A stretch of 64,000 bases of DNA from Alkalicoccus luteus (GCA_052061695.1 JBPZEY010000002.1), one strand, 5' to 3'. Shown: positions 53,801 to 62,341, counted from the first letter of the stretch. The notes: generated by a model from the sequence alone, not told the origin. Numbers and translations are program-made.

Positions 53801-55133
53801 CGCCGGAACAATCGGTACGGTAGCAGAAAAAACAGCATACGGTTATGTGAGAGGATATGAAAGCGATGAAGAGCTTCAGCTGAGAGGCGCAGAGATTGAC
53901 CGGCTCGTGCAAGGCTGCACAGGTGTCAAGCGGACGACAGGCCAGCACCCCGGCGGTATCATTGTTGTTCCGGACCATTTAGATATTTACGACTTTTCTC
54001 CAATCCAGTTTCCGGCAGATGACCGGGAGTCTGAATGGAAAACAACTCATTTTGATTTTCACTCTATTCATGACAATCTGCTTAAACTCGATATTCTAGG
54101 ACACGATGATCCAACCGTTATACGAATGCTGCAGGATTTGAGCGGGATGGATCCTAAAAAGATTCCGGTCGATGATCCTGAGGTATTCAAGTTGTTCAGC
54201 GGCACTGAATCGTTAGGCGTAACACCGGATCAAATCCTCTGTAAAACTGGAACATACGGTATTCCCGAATTTGGAACCCGGTTTGTCAGGCAGATGCTTG
54301 AAGAAACGAACCCGTCCACCTTTAGTGAGCTGGTTCAGATTTCCGGGCTTTCTCACGGTGCGGACGTGTGGCTCAATAATGCCGCGGACCTAATTGCAGC
54401 TGGAACGTGTCAGCTTAAGGACGTAATAGGCTGCCGGGACGATATTATGGTGTATCTCATGTATAAAGGACTTGATCATCCTCTTGCTTTTAAAATAATG
54501 GAATTTGTACGAAAAGGACGCGGCCTTGAAGAGGAATGGATCGAAGAAATGAAAAAGCACGGTGTACCAGACTGGTATATCGGCTCGTGTCTGAAGATCA
54601 AATATATGTTCCCAAAGGCTCACGCAGCTGCTTATGTATTGATGGCTGTCAGAATTGCATATTTTAAAGTCCATCAGCCGATGATGTTTTATGCAGCCTA
54701 CTTTACTGTACGCGCTGATGATTTTGATTTGGATACGATGATTAATGGGTCAGCGTCGATCCGAAAAAAAATCGAGGAGATCCACGGTAAAGGACTAGAT
54801 GCGTCACCGAAAGAGAAGAGCCTGGTAACCGTACTGGAACTCTCGCTTGAAATGTGTGAACGCGGATTCAGCTTTCAAAAAGTGGATTTGTACCGGTCTA
54901 AAGCAACTGAATTCCAAGTGGATGGTGATAAGCTCCTTCCGCCATTTAATGCGATCAACGGTGTAGGAACGAATGCTGCTATCGCTGTAGAAAAAGCCAG
55001 AGAGGATGGCGAATTCCTCTCGAAAGAAAATTTGCGGGAACGCAGCCGGATTACGAAGAGCGTACTGGAGAGATTGGATGAGCACGGATGTCTTGAAGGG
55101 CTTCCGGATTCCAATCAGCTGTCTCTCTTTTAA
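50832..55133 (+). CDS. polC: DNA polymerase III alpha subunit, PolC type
   Basis: Main replicative polymerase with built-in proofreading. About 1433 residues: N-terminal domain, OB fold near 240-320, a PHP domain split by the exonuclease (VELHLHTTMSQMDAVAS near 335; VTDHAVAQSFPEA), the DnaQ-like 3'-5' exonuclease (YIVFDVETTGL near 417-427), a zinc-binding site (YVCPSCKHSYF...KPCEKCG) and the polymerase palm (VPDIDLNFSGDYQ). Start: AAAGGAG at 50817-50823 best fits the TTG at 50832; ATG 50838 and GTG 50823 are alternatives. B. subtilis PolC has 1437 residues. Confidence 0.97.
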   Translation: MSMEDEQRKERFKLLMKQVQMPEEFMQAYADQASIGKLEIHQKNRQWHLYLNVPHVMPFPAYELLKSRVVNGLSHIADVHMYIRTSDQTGAERHFASYWPYFLERLKHATNGLIKRLESQTPDIDHNKIVVDVLNDTEAELMNRRVREPLQGLLRECGFPEWGFTSRVKGDTEEIQKFEEQKQEEDHHKVVEAMLEKKKQESRAKEIQETERVAVGTAIKDEITPLERIIEEERRIAVEGYVFHAETKELKSGRVLLTFKITDYTDSMLIKVFSNDKEDIPKLEAVKEGMWMRARGPVQYDTFIRDLTMMARDFHEIRREPPQDRAADNEKRVELHLHTTMSQMDAVASASDYVKRAASWGMPAVAVTDHAVAQSFPEAYATGSKHDIKILYGVEINLVDDGVPIAYNPEPRDLKEETYIVFDVETTGLSAVYNTIIELAAVKIQNGEVIDKFESFADPGEKLSATIIELTGITDDMLEGQPAIDEVLVSFREWCGSDTLVAHNASFDIGFLNAGYQKAGLDKVKNPVIDTLELGRMLYPHFKNYRLNTLCKKFNIELVSHHRAIYDAEATAHLLWKMVKDALEKDITSLADLNEQGSPEDYKKQRPYHCTIYAQTKDGLKNLYKLVSYSHIDYFYRVPRVPRSVLQKNREGILVGSGCDKGEVFDSLMQKGLEETKNTAEFYDFLEVQPPGNYRHLVEREIVRDELELKDILKQVVKLGEETGLPVCATGNAHYLNKEDAVYRKVLIASQGGANPLNRQTLPEVHFRSTDDMLAEFSFLPEEKAKEIVVTNTQAFADRIDEIKPIPDDLFTPHIEGADDEMRQLCYDRAKSIYGDDLPQLVVDRLEKELTSIISNGFSVIYLISQKLVKKSLDDGYLVGSRGSVGSSFVATMTEITEVNPLPPHYVCPSCKHSYFFNDGSVGSGFDLPDKPCEKCGTAYDKDGHDIPFETFLGFKGDKVPDIDLNFSGDYQPVAHNYTKALFGEEYVYRAGTIGTVAEKTAYGYVRGYESDEELQLRGAEIDRLVQGCTGVKRTTGQHPGGIIVVPDHLDIYDFSPIQFPADDRESEWKTTHFDFHSIHDNLLKLDILGHDDPTVIRMLQDLSGMDPKKIPVDDPEVFKLFSGTESLGVTPDQILCKTGTYGIPEFGTRFVRQMLEETNPSTFSELVQISGLSHGADVWLNNAADLIAAGTCQLKDVIGCRDDIMVYLMYKGLDHPLAFKIMEFVRKGRGLEEEWIEEMKKHGVPDWYIGSCLKIKYMFPKAHAAAYVLMAVRIAYFKVHQPMMFYAAYFTVRADDFDLDTMINGSASIRKKIEEIHGKGLDASPKEKSLVTVLELSLEMCERGFSFQKVDLYRSKATEFQVDGDKLLPPFNAINGVGTNAAIAVEKAREDGEFLSKENLRERSRITKSVLERLDEHGCLEGLPDSNQLSLF

Positions 55134-55145
55134 CCTTCTGCTCGT

Positions 55146-55174
55146 TTGCAGTCTGATAACCGCTGTGGTATATT
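55146..55174 (+). promoter_or_regulatory. Sigma-A promoter candidate for the rimP-nusA-infB operon
   Basis: TTGCAG (55146-55151), 17-base spacer, TATATT (55169-55174), located 13 bases after the polC stop. It is upstream of a terminator-like hairpin, so transcripts would have a leader of about 140 bases before rimP. Confidence 0.68.
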
Positions 55175-55203
55175 AAATACAGACATCGGGATACGAACGT
55201 AGG

Positions 55204-55233
55204 AAAGAGTGGGGCATCCCCACTCTTTCTTTT
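55204..55233 (+). terminator. Leader hairpin with short T-tract before rimP (terminator or attenuator)
   Basis: Perfect 11-bp stem AAAGAGTGGGG (55204-55214) / CCCCACTCTTT (55218-55228), CAT loop, then CTTTTG. The T-tract is broken and short. It lies about 30 bases after the -10 of the likely operon promoter, so it can end polC readthrough and also act on the operon leader. In B. subtilis the same operon is controlled by NusA-dependent termination in its leader. Confidence 0.75.
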
Positions 55234-55256
55234 GCGGTAAATGGACATTGTGAAAA

Positions 55257-55274
55257 GCAGCTGAGCTCAGCTGC
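55257..55274. other. Perfect 18-bp palindrome in the rimP leader
   Basis: GCAGCTGAGCTCAGCTGC reads the same on both strands. It lies 24 bases after the leader hairpin and about 48 before the rimP start. It could be a protein site or part of an alternative RNA fold. Confidence 0.6.
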
Positions 55275-55322
55275 AGACCAAAAAACTTGTTCAATACAGA
55301 AGATAGATGAGGAGGTTTGCCT

Positions 55323-55793
55323 ATGTCCCGTACTATTCAGCAGGCAGTTGAGCAGCTTGCAGCTCCAATTTTGGAAGAGCTGGAACTAGAACTGGTAGAT
55401 GTTGAGTTTCAAAAAGAAGGAAAGAACTGGTTTTTGCGAGTTTTCATCGATTCCGATCATGGAGTCGACTTAGACGACTGTACGAAAGTCAGCGAACGGC
55501 TCAGTGAATCACTGGACAGTGAAGACCCGATTGAACAGGCGTATTATCTGGAAGTTTCTTCGCCTGGGGCTGAACGTCCACTAAAGAAAAAGCAGGATAT
55601 CGAAAAAGCTGTTGGAAAGAATGTACATGTTACAACGTACGCTCCAGTAGAAGGAGATAAGGTGTTTGAAGGTGAGCTTCAGCATTTTGAAAATGATACG
55701 CTTCATATTGCAGTAAAGCAAATGCACAAAAAAGTTGTCAAGAAGGTGCCTTACGCGCAAGTAGCAAAAGCGCGGCTTGCTGTCATTATGTAA
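55323..55793 (+). CDS. rimP: Ribosome maturation factor RimP
   Basis: Needed for 30S subunit maturation. The 156 residues contain ELVDVEFQKEGKNWFLRVFIDSDHGVDLDDCTKVSERLSESLD and YYLEVSSPGAERPLKKKQDIEKAVGKNVHV. The ATG at 55323 has AGGAGG upstream; a TTG at 55317 overlaps the spacer. Equivalent to B. subtilis YlxS (156 residues). Confidence 0.97.
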   Translation: MSRTIQQAVEQLAAPILEELELELVDVEFQKEGKNWFLRVFIDSDHGVDLDDCTKVSERLSESLDSEDPIEQAYYLEVSSPGAERPLKKKQDIEKAVGKNVHVTTYAPVEGDKVFEGELQHFENDTLHIAVKQMHKKVVKKVPYAQVAKARLAVIM

Positions 55794-55845
55794 CCATACA
55801 GACGGCAAGGCCGCTGTTAAATTTGGAAAGGGGGATTAAAGCTCC

Positions 55846-56976
55846 ATGAACAGTGAATTTATGGAAGCCCTTGCGACCATTGAGAAAGATAAGGGAATTG
55901 ATAAAGAGGTGATTTTGGAAGCGATTGAACAGGCATTGATCACCGGCTATAAGCGAAATTTTAATTCTGCGCAAAACGTGCGTGTAGATATCGACCGTGA
56001 TTCCGGTTCGATTCGGGTTTTTGCCCGGAAGCAGGTTGTAGAAGAGGTGTTTGACGCACGGCTCGAGATTTCGCTGGAAGAAGCGCATTCCATTAATCCG
56101 CTTTATGAGGTGGACGATGTCGTAGAAATTGAGGTAACACCGCGCGATTTCGGACGAATTGCCGCCCAGACGGCTAAACAGGTCGTAACCCAGCGCGTGC
56201 GTGAAGCCGAGAGAGGCATCATTTACTCTGATTTCATCGACCGCGAGGAAGATATCATGACCGGAATCGTGCAGCGTCAGGATCACCGTTTCATTTATGT
56301 GGATCTTGGAAAAGTGGAAGCACTCATGCCTTTAAGCGAACAGATGCCGACTGAGAGCTACAAGCACAATGATCGGATCAAAGCATATATTACGAAGGTT
56401 GAAAAAACGACAAAAGGTCCTCAAATTATGATCTCCCGCACGCATCCAGGATTACTAAAACGACTTTTTGAGTTGGAAGTTCCTGAAATTTATGATGGCG
56501 CCGTAGAAGTAAAATCGGTTTCCCGTGAAGCAGGCGAACGTTCCAAGATCTCCGTTCATGCGGAGAACGAAGACATTGATCCGGTAGGCTCTTGCGTAGG
56601 GCCCAGAGGACAGCGTGTCCAAACAATTGTCGATGAACTGCGCGGCGAAAAGATTGATATAGTCCGCTGGTCTGAAGACCCGAAGGTATACGTAGCTAAC
56701 GCCCTCAGCCCGTCAAAAGTCGTAAAGGTAACGGTGAATGAAGAAGAAAAAATGACGCAAGTAATCGTTCCGGACTACCAGCTCTCTTTAGCAATTGGAA
56801 AACGCGGTCAGAATGCCAGGCTTGCTGCCAAGCTGACCGGATGGAAAATCGACATTAAAAGTGAGTCGGAAGCTGAAGAGCTCGGGCTTCTTGACGAAGA
56901 TGCTGAACCAGTTCAAGAGTCAGAGTCGGAAGAGGAACACGACAGTGTAGCCGACTGGCTCAATGAAGATAACTAA
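55846..56976 (+). CDS. nusA: Transcription termination/antitermination factor NusA
   Basis: Binds RNA polymerase and nascent RNA, strengthening pausing and hairpin termination. The 376 residues have the N-terminal RNAP-binding domain (1-130), S1 domain (about 135-200), KH1 and KH2 (PVGSCVGPRGQRVQTIVDELRGEKIDIVRW; SLAIGKRGQNARLAAKLTGWKIDI) and an acidic tail. It lacks the two C-terminal repeats of E. coli NusA, as is normal in Firmicutes; B. subtilis has 371. Confidence 0.98.
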   Translation: MNSEFMEALATIEKDKGIDKEVILEAIEQALITGYKRNFNSAQNVRVDIDRDSGSIRVFARKQVVEEVFDARLEISLEEAHSINPLYEVDDVVEIEVTPRDFGRIAAQTAKQVVTQRVREAERGIIYSDFIDREEDIMTGIVQRQDHRFIYVDLGKVEALMPLSEQMPTESYKHNDRIKAYITKVEKTTKGPQIMISRTHPGLLKRLFELEVPEIYDGAVEVKSVSREAGERSKISVHAENEDIDPVGSCVGPRGQRVQTIVDELRGEKIDIVRWSEDPKVYVANALSPSKVVKVTVNEEEKMTQVIVPDYQLSLAIGKRGQNARLAAKLTGWKIDIKSESEAEELGLLDEDAEPVQESESEEEHDSVADWLNEDN

Positions 56977-56994
56977 GCTGGAGGGGATTTAACC

Positions 56995-57270
56995 ATGCGC
57001 AAGAAAAAAACACCCCTGCGAAAGTGCGTTGTCACTCAGGAAATGAAACCTAAAAAAGAGCTGATTCGTGTCGTGCGAACTCCAGAAGGGGAAGTTGTTC
57101 TGGATCCGACTTCTAAAAAGTCCGGCCGGGGAGCTTATGTGTCCAGCGATTTGGATATCATTAATCAGGCGGAGAAAAAGCAGGTATTGGACCGGCATTT
57201 AAAAGCATCCGTTCCGGCTTCTCTGTACGAGGAAATGCGCCGGCTTCACTTGCGGGAGCAGCTGCTGTGA
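56995..57270 (+). CDS. rnpM: RNase P modulator RnpM (YlxR)
   Basis: The 91 residues match the YlxR family: TPLRKCVVTQEMKPKKELIRVVRTPEGEVVLDPTSKKSGRGAYVS. YlxR of B. subtilis binds the RNase P RNA and lowers its activity. Overlaps ylxQ by 4 bases. Confidence 0.94.
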   Translation: MRKKKTPLRKCVVTQEMKPKKELIRVVRTPEGEVVLDPTSKKSGRGAYVSSDLDIINQAEKKQVLDRHLKASVPASLYEEMRRLHLREQLL

Positions 57271-57584
57271 TCAGTCAAAAGCAGCTGAATCTTCTCGGAC
57301 TTATGCAGCGCGCAGGCAAGTTAACCACGGGGGAAGAGCTCGTTGTTAAAGCTGTTCAGGCCAAAAAAGCATCAGCGGTAGTGCTCGCTGAAGATGCAGG
57401 AGATGCGGTGAAGAAAAAGATAACGGATAAATGCCGTTTTTATCATGTACCGATTGTGCAGGCCGGGTTGAGAGAAGATCTCGGAGCTGCAGTCGGAAAA
57501 GAAATGAGGGTGACGCTGGCCATTATGGATGAGGGTTTTGCCAAAGCATTTTTAAAGCTCTCTGACGGTCAGGAGTTGTCCTGA
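57267..57584 (+). CDS. ylxQ: YlxQ, L7Ae family RNA-binding protein
   Basis: The 105 residues show the L7Ae/L30e/S12e fold (LNLLGLMQRAGKLTTGEELVVKAVQAKKASAVVLAEDAGDAVKKKI). Family members bind kink-turn RNA; its target is not settled. GTG start at 57267 overlapping the rnpM stop (GTGA). Confidence 0.94.
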   Translation: MISQKQLNLLGLMQRAGKLTTGEELVVKAVQAKKASAVVLAEDAGDAVKKKITDKCRFYHVPIVQAGLREDLGAAVGKEMRVTLAIMDEGFAKAFLKLSDGQELS

Positions 57585-57602
57585 TATATAGGAGGTACGT
57601 TT

Positions 57603-59684
57603 ATGAGCAAAATGAGAATTTATGAATATGCTAAACAAAAGAACGTTACCAGTAAAGAGATCATTACTAAACTGGGGAAAATGGGCATTGAGGTCAACAA
57701 CCACATGAGCGTGATTACTCAGGATACAATAGATAAGCTGGAAGGAAAAAACGAGAAAAAAGTATCTTCCAAACCTAAGAGAAGTGGTGAGAATGCACCC
57801 GTGAAACAAAAAAACAACAGTAAACCAAACGCGAACAAAAAACCTGGACAGAAAAATAACCGGAGCCAGCAAAACAGCCGGGGCGGCGGCAGAAAAGGCG
57901 GACCGAAGCCTCAGAAGCAGAAGCCGGCAATGCCTGCATCTATCACGTACGAGCTTCCAATTACGATTGCTGAATTTGCAGGCAAGCTGAATAAAGAGCC
58001 GTCTGAAATTATCAAGAAGTTAATGGGTCTTGGTACTATGGCAACGATTAACCAGGAACTTGATAATACGACAATTGAGCTTCTCGGTGAGGAATTTGGC
58101 GTAGAAGTAGAAGAAAAAATTGTCGTGGATGAAGCTGAATTTGAGAATATGATTCAAGAAGATGCACCGGAAGATCTTCAGGAGCGGTCTCCTGTCGTTA
58201 CAATCATGGGTCACGTCGACCATGGTAAAACAACACTCCTGGACAGCATCCGCCACACGAAAGTGACAGCCGGTGAAGCTGGAGGTATCACTCAGCATAT
58301 CGGTGCCTATCAAGTAGAAGAAAACGGCAAGAAGATTACGTTCCTCGACACTCCAGGTCACGCAGCCTTTACAACTATGCGTGCACGAGGTGCTCAGGCA
58401 ACGGATATTACAATACTTGTCGTTGCAGCTGATGACGGCGTGATGCCTCAGACAGTCGAAGCGATCAATCATGCTAAAGCAGCTGATGTACCGATTATCG
58501 TAGCTGTGAACAAAATTGATAAAGAAGGATCCAACCCGGACCGCGTCATGCAGGAACTCACTGAACACGGTCTCGTTGCAGAAGCCTGGGGCGGTGAAAC
58601 GATTTTCGTCAACGTTTCGGCTATTCAGGGTGAAGGAATCGATGAACTGCTTGAAATGATTCTTCTGGTCAGTGAAGTAGGCGAACTGAAGGCAAACCCG
58701 AATAAAGAAGCAAACGGCACAGTTGTCGAAGCGGAGCTTGACCGCGGTCGTGGTCCTGTTGCAACATTGCTCGTGCAAGGCGGAACGCTCCGTGTTGGAG
58801 ACGCTATTGTCGTCGGGAATACGTACGGAAAAGTCCGTGCAATGGTGAACGATATCGGACGCCGGGTTAAAGAAGCAGGACCTTCCATGCCGGTTGAGAT
58901 CACCGGTCTGAACGATGTTCCACAGGCTGGAGATCAGTTTAAAGTCTTTAAAGATGAAAAGAAGGCGCGTCAAATTGGGGAAACCCGTTCCATGCGTGAG
59001 AAGGTTGCCAGCCGGAAACAAAATTCCACTGTGAGCCTGGATGATTTGTTTGATCAAATCCAGCAAGGTGAAATCAAAGATATCAATATTATTGTCAAAG
59101 CAGACGTTCAAGGTTCGGCAGAGGCAATGAAAGGTTCCCTTGAAAAAATAGAGGTCGAAGGCGTTAAAGTAAATATCATTCATACTGGTGTCGGTGCGAT
59201 TGCAGAATCGGATATCATTCTTGCTTCCGCTTCGAACGCTATTGTGATTGGTTTTAACGTTCGCCCGGACGTAAACGCTAAGCGCACAGCTGATGCGGAA
59301 AACGTGGATATTCGCCTGCACCGCGTCATTTATGCTGCAATTGAAGAAGTTGAAGCGGCGATGAAAGGCATGCTTGACCCTGAATACGAAGAAAAAGTCA
59401 TCGGTCAGGCTGAAGTTCGACAAGTCTTTAAAGTTTCGCGTATCGGTTCAATCGCAGGTTCGTATGTGACAGAAGGAAAGATCACACGCGATTCTACCGT
59501 GCGTCTGATTCGCGACGGTGTCGTCATTCATGAGGGATCCCTGCAGGACTTGAAGCGTTTCAAGGATGATGTTAAAGAAGTAGCGAAAAACTACGAGTGC
59601 GGTATTACCCTTGACGGTTTTAATGATGTGAAGGAAGGCGACATCATTGAAGCCTATATCATGGAGGAAATTAAACGCACATGA
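57603..59684 (+). CDS. infB: Translation initiation factor IF-2
   Basis: GTPase placing initiator tRNA on the ribosome. The 693 residues have an IF2N domain (MRIYEYAKQKNVTSKEIITKLGKMGIEVNNHMS), a basic N/Q/K linker (about 55-115), a second IF2N domain, the G domain with G1 motif GHVDHGKT (203-210), DTPGHAAFTTMRARGAQ, NKIDKEG, then domains II, III and C. B. subtilis IF-2 has 716 residues; the shortening is in the linker. The stop overlaps ylxP. Confidence 0.98.
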   Translation: MSKMRIYEYAKQKNVTSKEIITKLGKMGIEVNNHMSVITQDTIDKLEGKNEKKVSSKPKRSGENAPVKQKNNSKPNANKKPGQKNNRSQQNSRGGGRKGGPKPQKQKPAMPASITYELPITIAEFAGKLNKEPSEIIKKLMGLGTMATINQELDNTTIELLGEEFGVEVEEKIVVDEAEFENMIQEDAPEDLQERSPVVTIMGHVDHGKTTLLDSIRHTKVTAGEAGGITQHIGAYQVEENGKKITFLDTPGHAAFTTMRARGAQATDITILVVAADDGVMPQTVEAINHAKAADVPIIVAVNKIDKEGSNPDRVMQELTEHGLVAEAWGGETIFVNVSAIQGEGIDELLEMILLVSEVGELKANPNKEANGTVVEAELDRGRGPVATLLVQGGTLRVGDAIVVGNTYGKVRAMVNDIGRRVKEAGPSMPVEITGLNDVPQAGDQFKVFKDEKKARQIGETRSMREKVASRKQNSTVSLDDLFDQIQQGEIKDINIIVKADVQGSAEAMKGSLEKIEVEGVKVNIIHTGVGAIAESDIILASASNAIVIGFNVRPDVNAKRTADAENVDIRLHRVIYAAIEEVEAAMKGMLDPEYEEKVIGQAEVRQVFKVSRIGSIAGSYVTEGKITRDSTVRLIRDGVVIHEGSLQDLKRFKDDVKEVAKNYECGITLDGFNDVKEGDIIEAYIMEEIKRT

Positions 59685-59959
59685 TCGGAGCGGTCACGAT
59701 AGAAGCTCTGCTTTACGATCCGCAGTCATTGAAAGAAAAGCGGGCTGTGACGAAAAGCTGTGCGGATCACATCCGCAGAAAGTTTAACGCGGCCTTTGCC
59801 GAAACGGAACATCAGGATGTTTGGCAGCGCGTAAAATGGGTAGCAGTATCTGTAAGCAGCAGCAGAGCAGTCGTGGAAAAAGAGCTTCAGCGGGTGTTGC
59901 ATTACCTGGATTCCCGTCCTGAACTCGAGATTTCCTCTGTTACCTGGGAATGGCTGTAA
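59681..59959 (+). CDS. ylxP: YlxP, DUF503 family protein
   Basis: The 92 residues match DUF503: IGAVTIEALLYDPQSLKEKRAVTKSCADHIRRKFNAAFAETEHQDVWQRVKWVAVSVSS. Function unknown; the place between infB and rbfA is conserved and suggests a translation or ribosome link. Start overlaps the infB stop by 4 bases. Confidence 0.94.
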   Translation: MIGAVTIEALLYDPQSLKEKRAVTKSCADHIRRKFNAAFAETEHQDVWQRVKWVAVSVSSSRAVVEKELQRVLHYLDSRPELEISSVTWEWL

Positions 59960-59984
59960 TTTAGAAAGTCAGGAGTGGTTATTG

Positions 59985-60332
59985 ATGGGTAACGTTCGCG
60001 CGAATCGAGTAGCTGAACAGCTGAAAAAAGAAATCTCTGATATTATTCAGCGAGAGCTGAAAGACCCACGTATCGGTTTCATCACGGTGACCGACGTGGA
60101 AATTACAGGAGATCTTCAGCAGGCGACCGTCTTCGTTACTGTATATGGAGAAGAAGAGGAGCGCAGAAAAACGCTGGACGCTCTTGAAAAAGGCAAAGGC
60201 TTCATTCGTTCAGAAGCTGGAAAGCGAGTGCAGCTTCGTAAAACTCCTGAAATATCGTTTGAATTTGATGAAAGCATTGAACGGGGCAACAGGATTGAAA
60301 CCCTGCTTAAACAAATGAAAGAAAGAGAATAG
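59985..60332 (+). CDS. rbfA: 30S ribosome-binding factor RbfA
   Basis: Cold-shock factor for 16S rRNA maturation. The 115 residues contain RANRVAEQLKKEISDIIQRELKDPRIGFITVTDVEITGDLQQATVFVTVYG. The ATG at 59985 is 6 bases after AGGAGTGG; a TTG at 59982 is less likely. Confidence 0.97.
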   Translation: MGNVRANRVAEQLKKEISDIIQRELKDPRIGFITVTDVEITGDLQQATVFVTVYGEEEERRKTLDALEKGKGFIRSEAGKRVQLRKTPEISFEFDESIERGNRIETLLKQMKERE

Positions 60333-60344
60333 CAGAACGCCCCA

Positions 60345-60381
60345 AAGGGTATATTCCATCTACAGGAGGGGATATACCCTT
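60345..60381 (+). other. Hairpin between rbfA and truB
   Basis: AAGGGTATAT (60345-60354) pairs with ATATACCCTT (60372-60381) over a 17-base loop, with two further pairs possible. The tail CCTTTACTT is weakly T-rich. It may weaken readthrough into truB-ribF, but is not a strong terminator. Confidence 0.5.
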
Positions 60382-60424
60382 CCTTTACTTACATAGATTA
60401 AATCAGAGCCGGAGGAGATCAACG

Positions 60425-61348
60425 ATGAGTGACTTACACGGGATTGTTCCGCTGTGGAAACCTGCGGGAATGACATCCTTTGAAGCTGTAAAACGAATCA
60501 GGCGTATTTACGGAACAAAAAAAGCAGGACATACAGGTACACTCGACCCAGAAGTAGAAGGCGTTCTCCCGGTCTGCCTAGGACGCGCCACGAAGCTCGT
60601 GGAGTATTTAACCGGTGTCTCTAAGCAGTATGAGGGGGAAGTCACTCTCGGTTTTTCTACAGATACAGAGGACAGTCATGGGGTCGTCACAGAGCAGACT
60701 CCTGTTACGGTAAAGCCTGCCGAAGATGAAGCAGATCGAGTTTTGACGGAGCTGACAGGTGTGATCAGCCAACAGGTGCCAATGTATTCAGCCGTAAAAG
60801 TCAAAGGAAAAAGACTTTATGAATATGCTCGTGAAGGACTGGAAGTAGAGCGGCCGGTCCGTGACATTACTATTTATCATCTCAATCGGACCTCTGAAGT
60901 AAAGAAGGCGGCACAGACAGCTTCTTTTACGTTCAGCTGTTTGTGCAGCAAAGGCACCTATATTCGAACGCTCTCAGTCGATATTGGCCGGAAATTAGGA
61001 TATGCAGCTCATATGTCCGCGCTGACAAGAACCGCCTCTGGCAGTATTTCGGGCAGCCATTGTGTGACATTCGACCAGCTGGAAACGTCAGAAAATCCAG
61101 AACGTTATCTCGTATCTATGGAAGAGGCAACCTCTCATTTTCCCTCGATCACAGTATCTGAAGAAATGGAAAAGAAAGTACTTCAAGGTGCCATTCTGCC
61201 TCTCCCTGAAGATTTCACTAATGAAGCAGCGTTTGCTGCGCTTCACGGAAGCGGCGGTCGGCTTCTGGCCTTATACAAACGAGATGAAAAACGGGAAGGC
61301 AGCATGAAACCAGAAAAAATGATCAGAACTGCTGATCAGCCGAGGTGA
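60425..61348 (+). CDS. truB: tRNA pseudouridine-55 synthase TruB
   Basis: Forms pseudouridine at position 55 of the tRNA T-loop, next to the base modified by TrmFO. The 307 residues contain GIVPLWKPAGMTSFEAVKRIR, the catalytic D41 in HTGTLDPEVEGVLPVCLGRATKL, YEGEVTLGFSTDTEDSHG and GTYIRTLSVDIGRKLGYAAHMSALTRTASG. GGAGGAG ribosome site. The stop overlaps a GTG just before ribF. Confidence 0.98.
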   Translation: MSDLHGIVPLWKPAGMTSFEAVKRIRRIYGTKKAGHTGTLDPEVEGVLPVCLGRATKLVEYLTGVSKQYEGEVTLGFSTDTEDSHGVVTEQTPVTVKPAEDEADRVLTELTGVISQQVPMYSAVKVKGKRLYEYAREGLEVERPVRDITIYHLNRTSEVKKAAQTASFTFSCLCSKGTYIRTLSVDIGRKLGYAAHMSALTRTASGSISGSHCVTFDQLETSENPERYLVSMEEATSHFPSITVSEEMEKKVLQGAILPLPEDFTNEAAFAALHGSGGRLLALYKRDEKREGSMKPEKMIRTADQPR

Positions 61349-61353
61349 TAGTG

Positions 61354-62295
61354 ATGGAAATAATAGAACTCGAACATCCGATTCAGCCTCAGAAGCTGGA
61401 GGCGTCTGCCTGTGCGTTTGGTTTTTTCGACGGGGTGCACCGCGGTCACCAGCAGGTAATTCAAGCTGCCTGCAAAACAGCAGATGAAAAAGGACTGAAA
61501 AAAGCGGTAATGACCTTTTATCCGCACCCGAAAGAAGTATTACGTGGCGAAGAGGCGGAATATTTAACGACACTGGAACAAAAAGTTGCCCGCTTGCGAG
61601 ATGAAGGCATTGATTACTTGTTCCTGGTAACATTCAGCCCTGAATTTGCAGCATTGACGCCTCAGCAATTTGTGGACGAATATGTTATTGGTCTCCAAAT
61701 TAAACATGTGACAGCAGGCTTTGATTATTCGTTTGGGCATAAAGGAAAAGGAACAATGGATACATTTCCGTTTCACAGCCGGGGAAAAGTCAGTTCGGAA
61801 ACAGTTGACGCTTATCTGGAAGATGAACAAAAAATCAGTTCGACTGCTGTGCGTAATTGTCTGCATGAAGGGGACGTGGAAACAGCTGCATTGCTGCTCG
61901 GAAGGCGCTATGAAATAAGAGGCTTAATCGTACACGGTGCTAAGCGTGGACGCACGATCGGTTTTCCTACAGCAAATGTTGCAATTCCTGAGAAGCAGCT
62001 GGCGCCGGCGAATGGGGTGTATTCGGTAAAAGCGGAGGTAGACGGAACGATTTATAATGGAGTTGCAAATATCGGTATTAACCCGACGTTTACATCAAAT
62101 GGGGACCGCACACTTGAAGTGCACTTGTTTGAGTTCGATGGGGATATTTACGGTAAAGAGTGTTACGTCTCGTTTTTGAAACGCATCAGGGCAGAAAAGA
62201 AATTCGGATCCGCTGAAGAGTTGAAGCAGCAAATTGCTGCTGATGCAGAAGAGGCACGTCAGCATATGCACCTTACATCAGAACGAAATTCTTAA
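61354..62295 (+). CDS. ribF: Bifunctional riboflavin kinase / FAD synthetase
   Basis: Makes FMN and FAD (ribC in B. subtilis). The 313 residues have the N-terminal FMN adenylyltransferase domain (AFGFFDGVHRGHQQVI; TAGFDYSFGHKGKG; ISSTAVRNCLHEGDV) and the C-terminal kinase domain (GRTIGFPTANV; GVANIGINPTF; EVHLFEFDGDIYGKECYVSFLKRIRAEKKF). The ATG at 61354 follows GAGGTGATA; a GTG at 61345 overlaps this site. Confidence 0.97.
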   Translation: MEIIELEHPIQPQKLEASACAFGFFDGVHRGHQQVIQAACKTADEKGLKKAVMTFYPHPKEVLRGEEAEYLTTLEQKVARLRDEGIDYLFLVTFSPEFAALTPQQFVDEYVIGLQIKHVTAGFDYSFGHKGKGTMDTFPFHSRGKVSSETVDAYLEDEQKISSTAVRNCLHEGDVETAALLLGRRYEIRGLIVHGAKRGRTIGFPTANVAIPEKQLAPANGVYSVKAEVDGTIYNGVANIGINPTFTSNGDRTLEVHLFEFDGDIYGKECYVSFLKRIRAEKKFGSAEELKQQIAADAEEARQHMHLTSERNS

Positions 62296-62312
62296 TATTT
62301 CAGGCTCTGCTC

Positions 62313-62341
62313 TTGCAACAAGCGGGCAAGTCATGTATATT
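62313..62341 (+). promoter_or_regulatory. Sigma-A promoter candidate for rpsO
   Basis: TTGCAA (62313-62318), 17-base spacer and TATATT (62336-62341), starting 18 bases after the ribF stop. It shares the TATATT hexamer with the rpsB and rimP promoters. Confidence 0.7.

Noticed and set aside
58020..59423. 467-codon minus-strand open frame
   Set aside because: It is the antisense of infB, rich in Cys, His and Phe as expected for a shadow frame of a highly biased gene.
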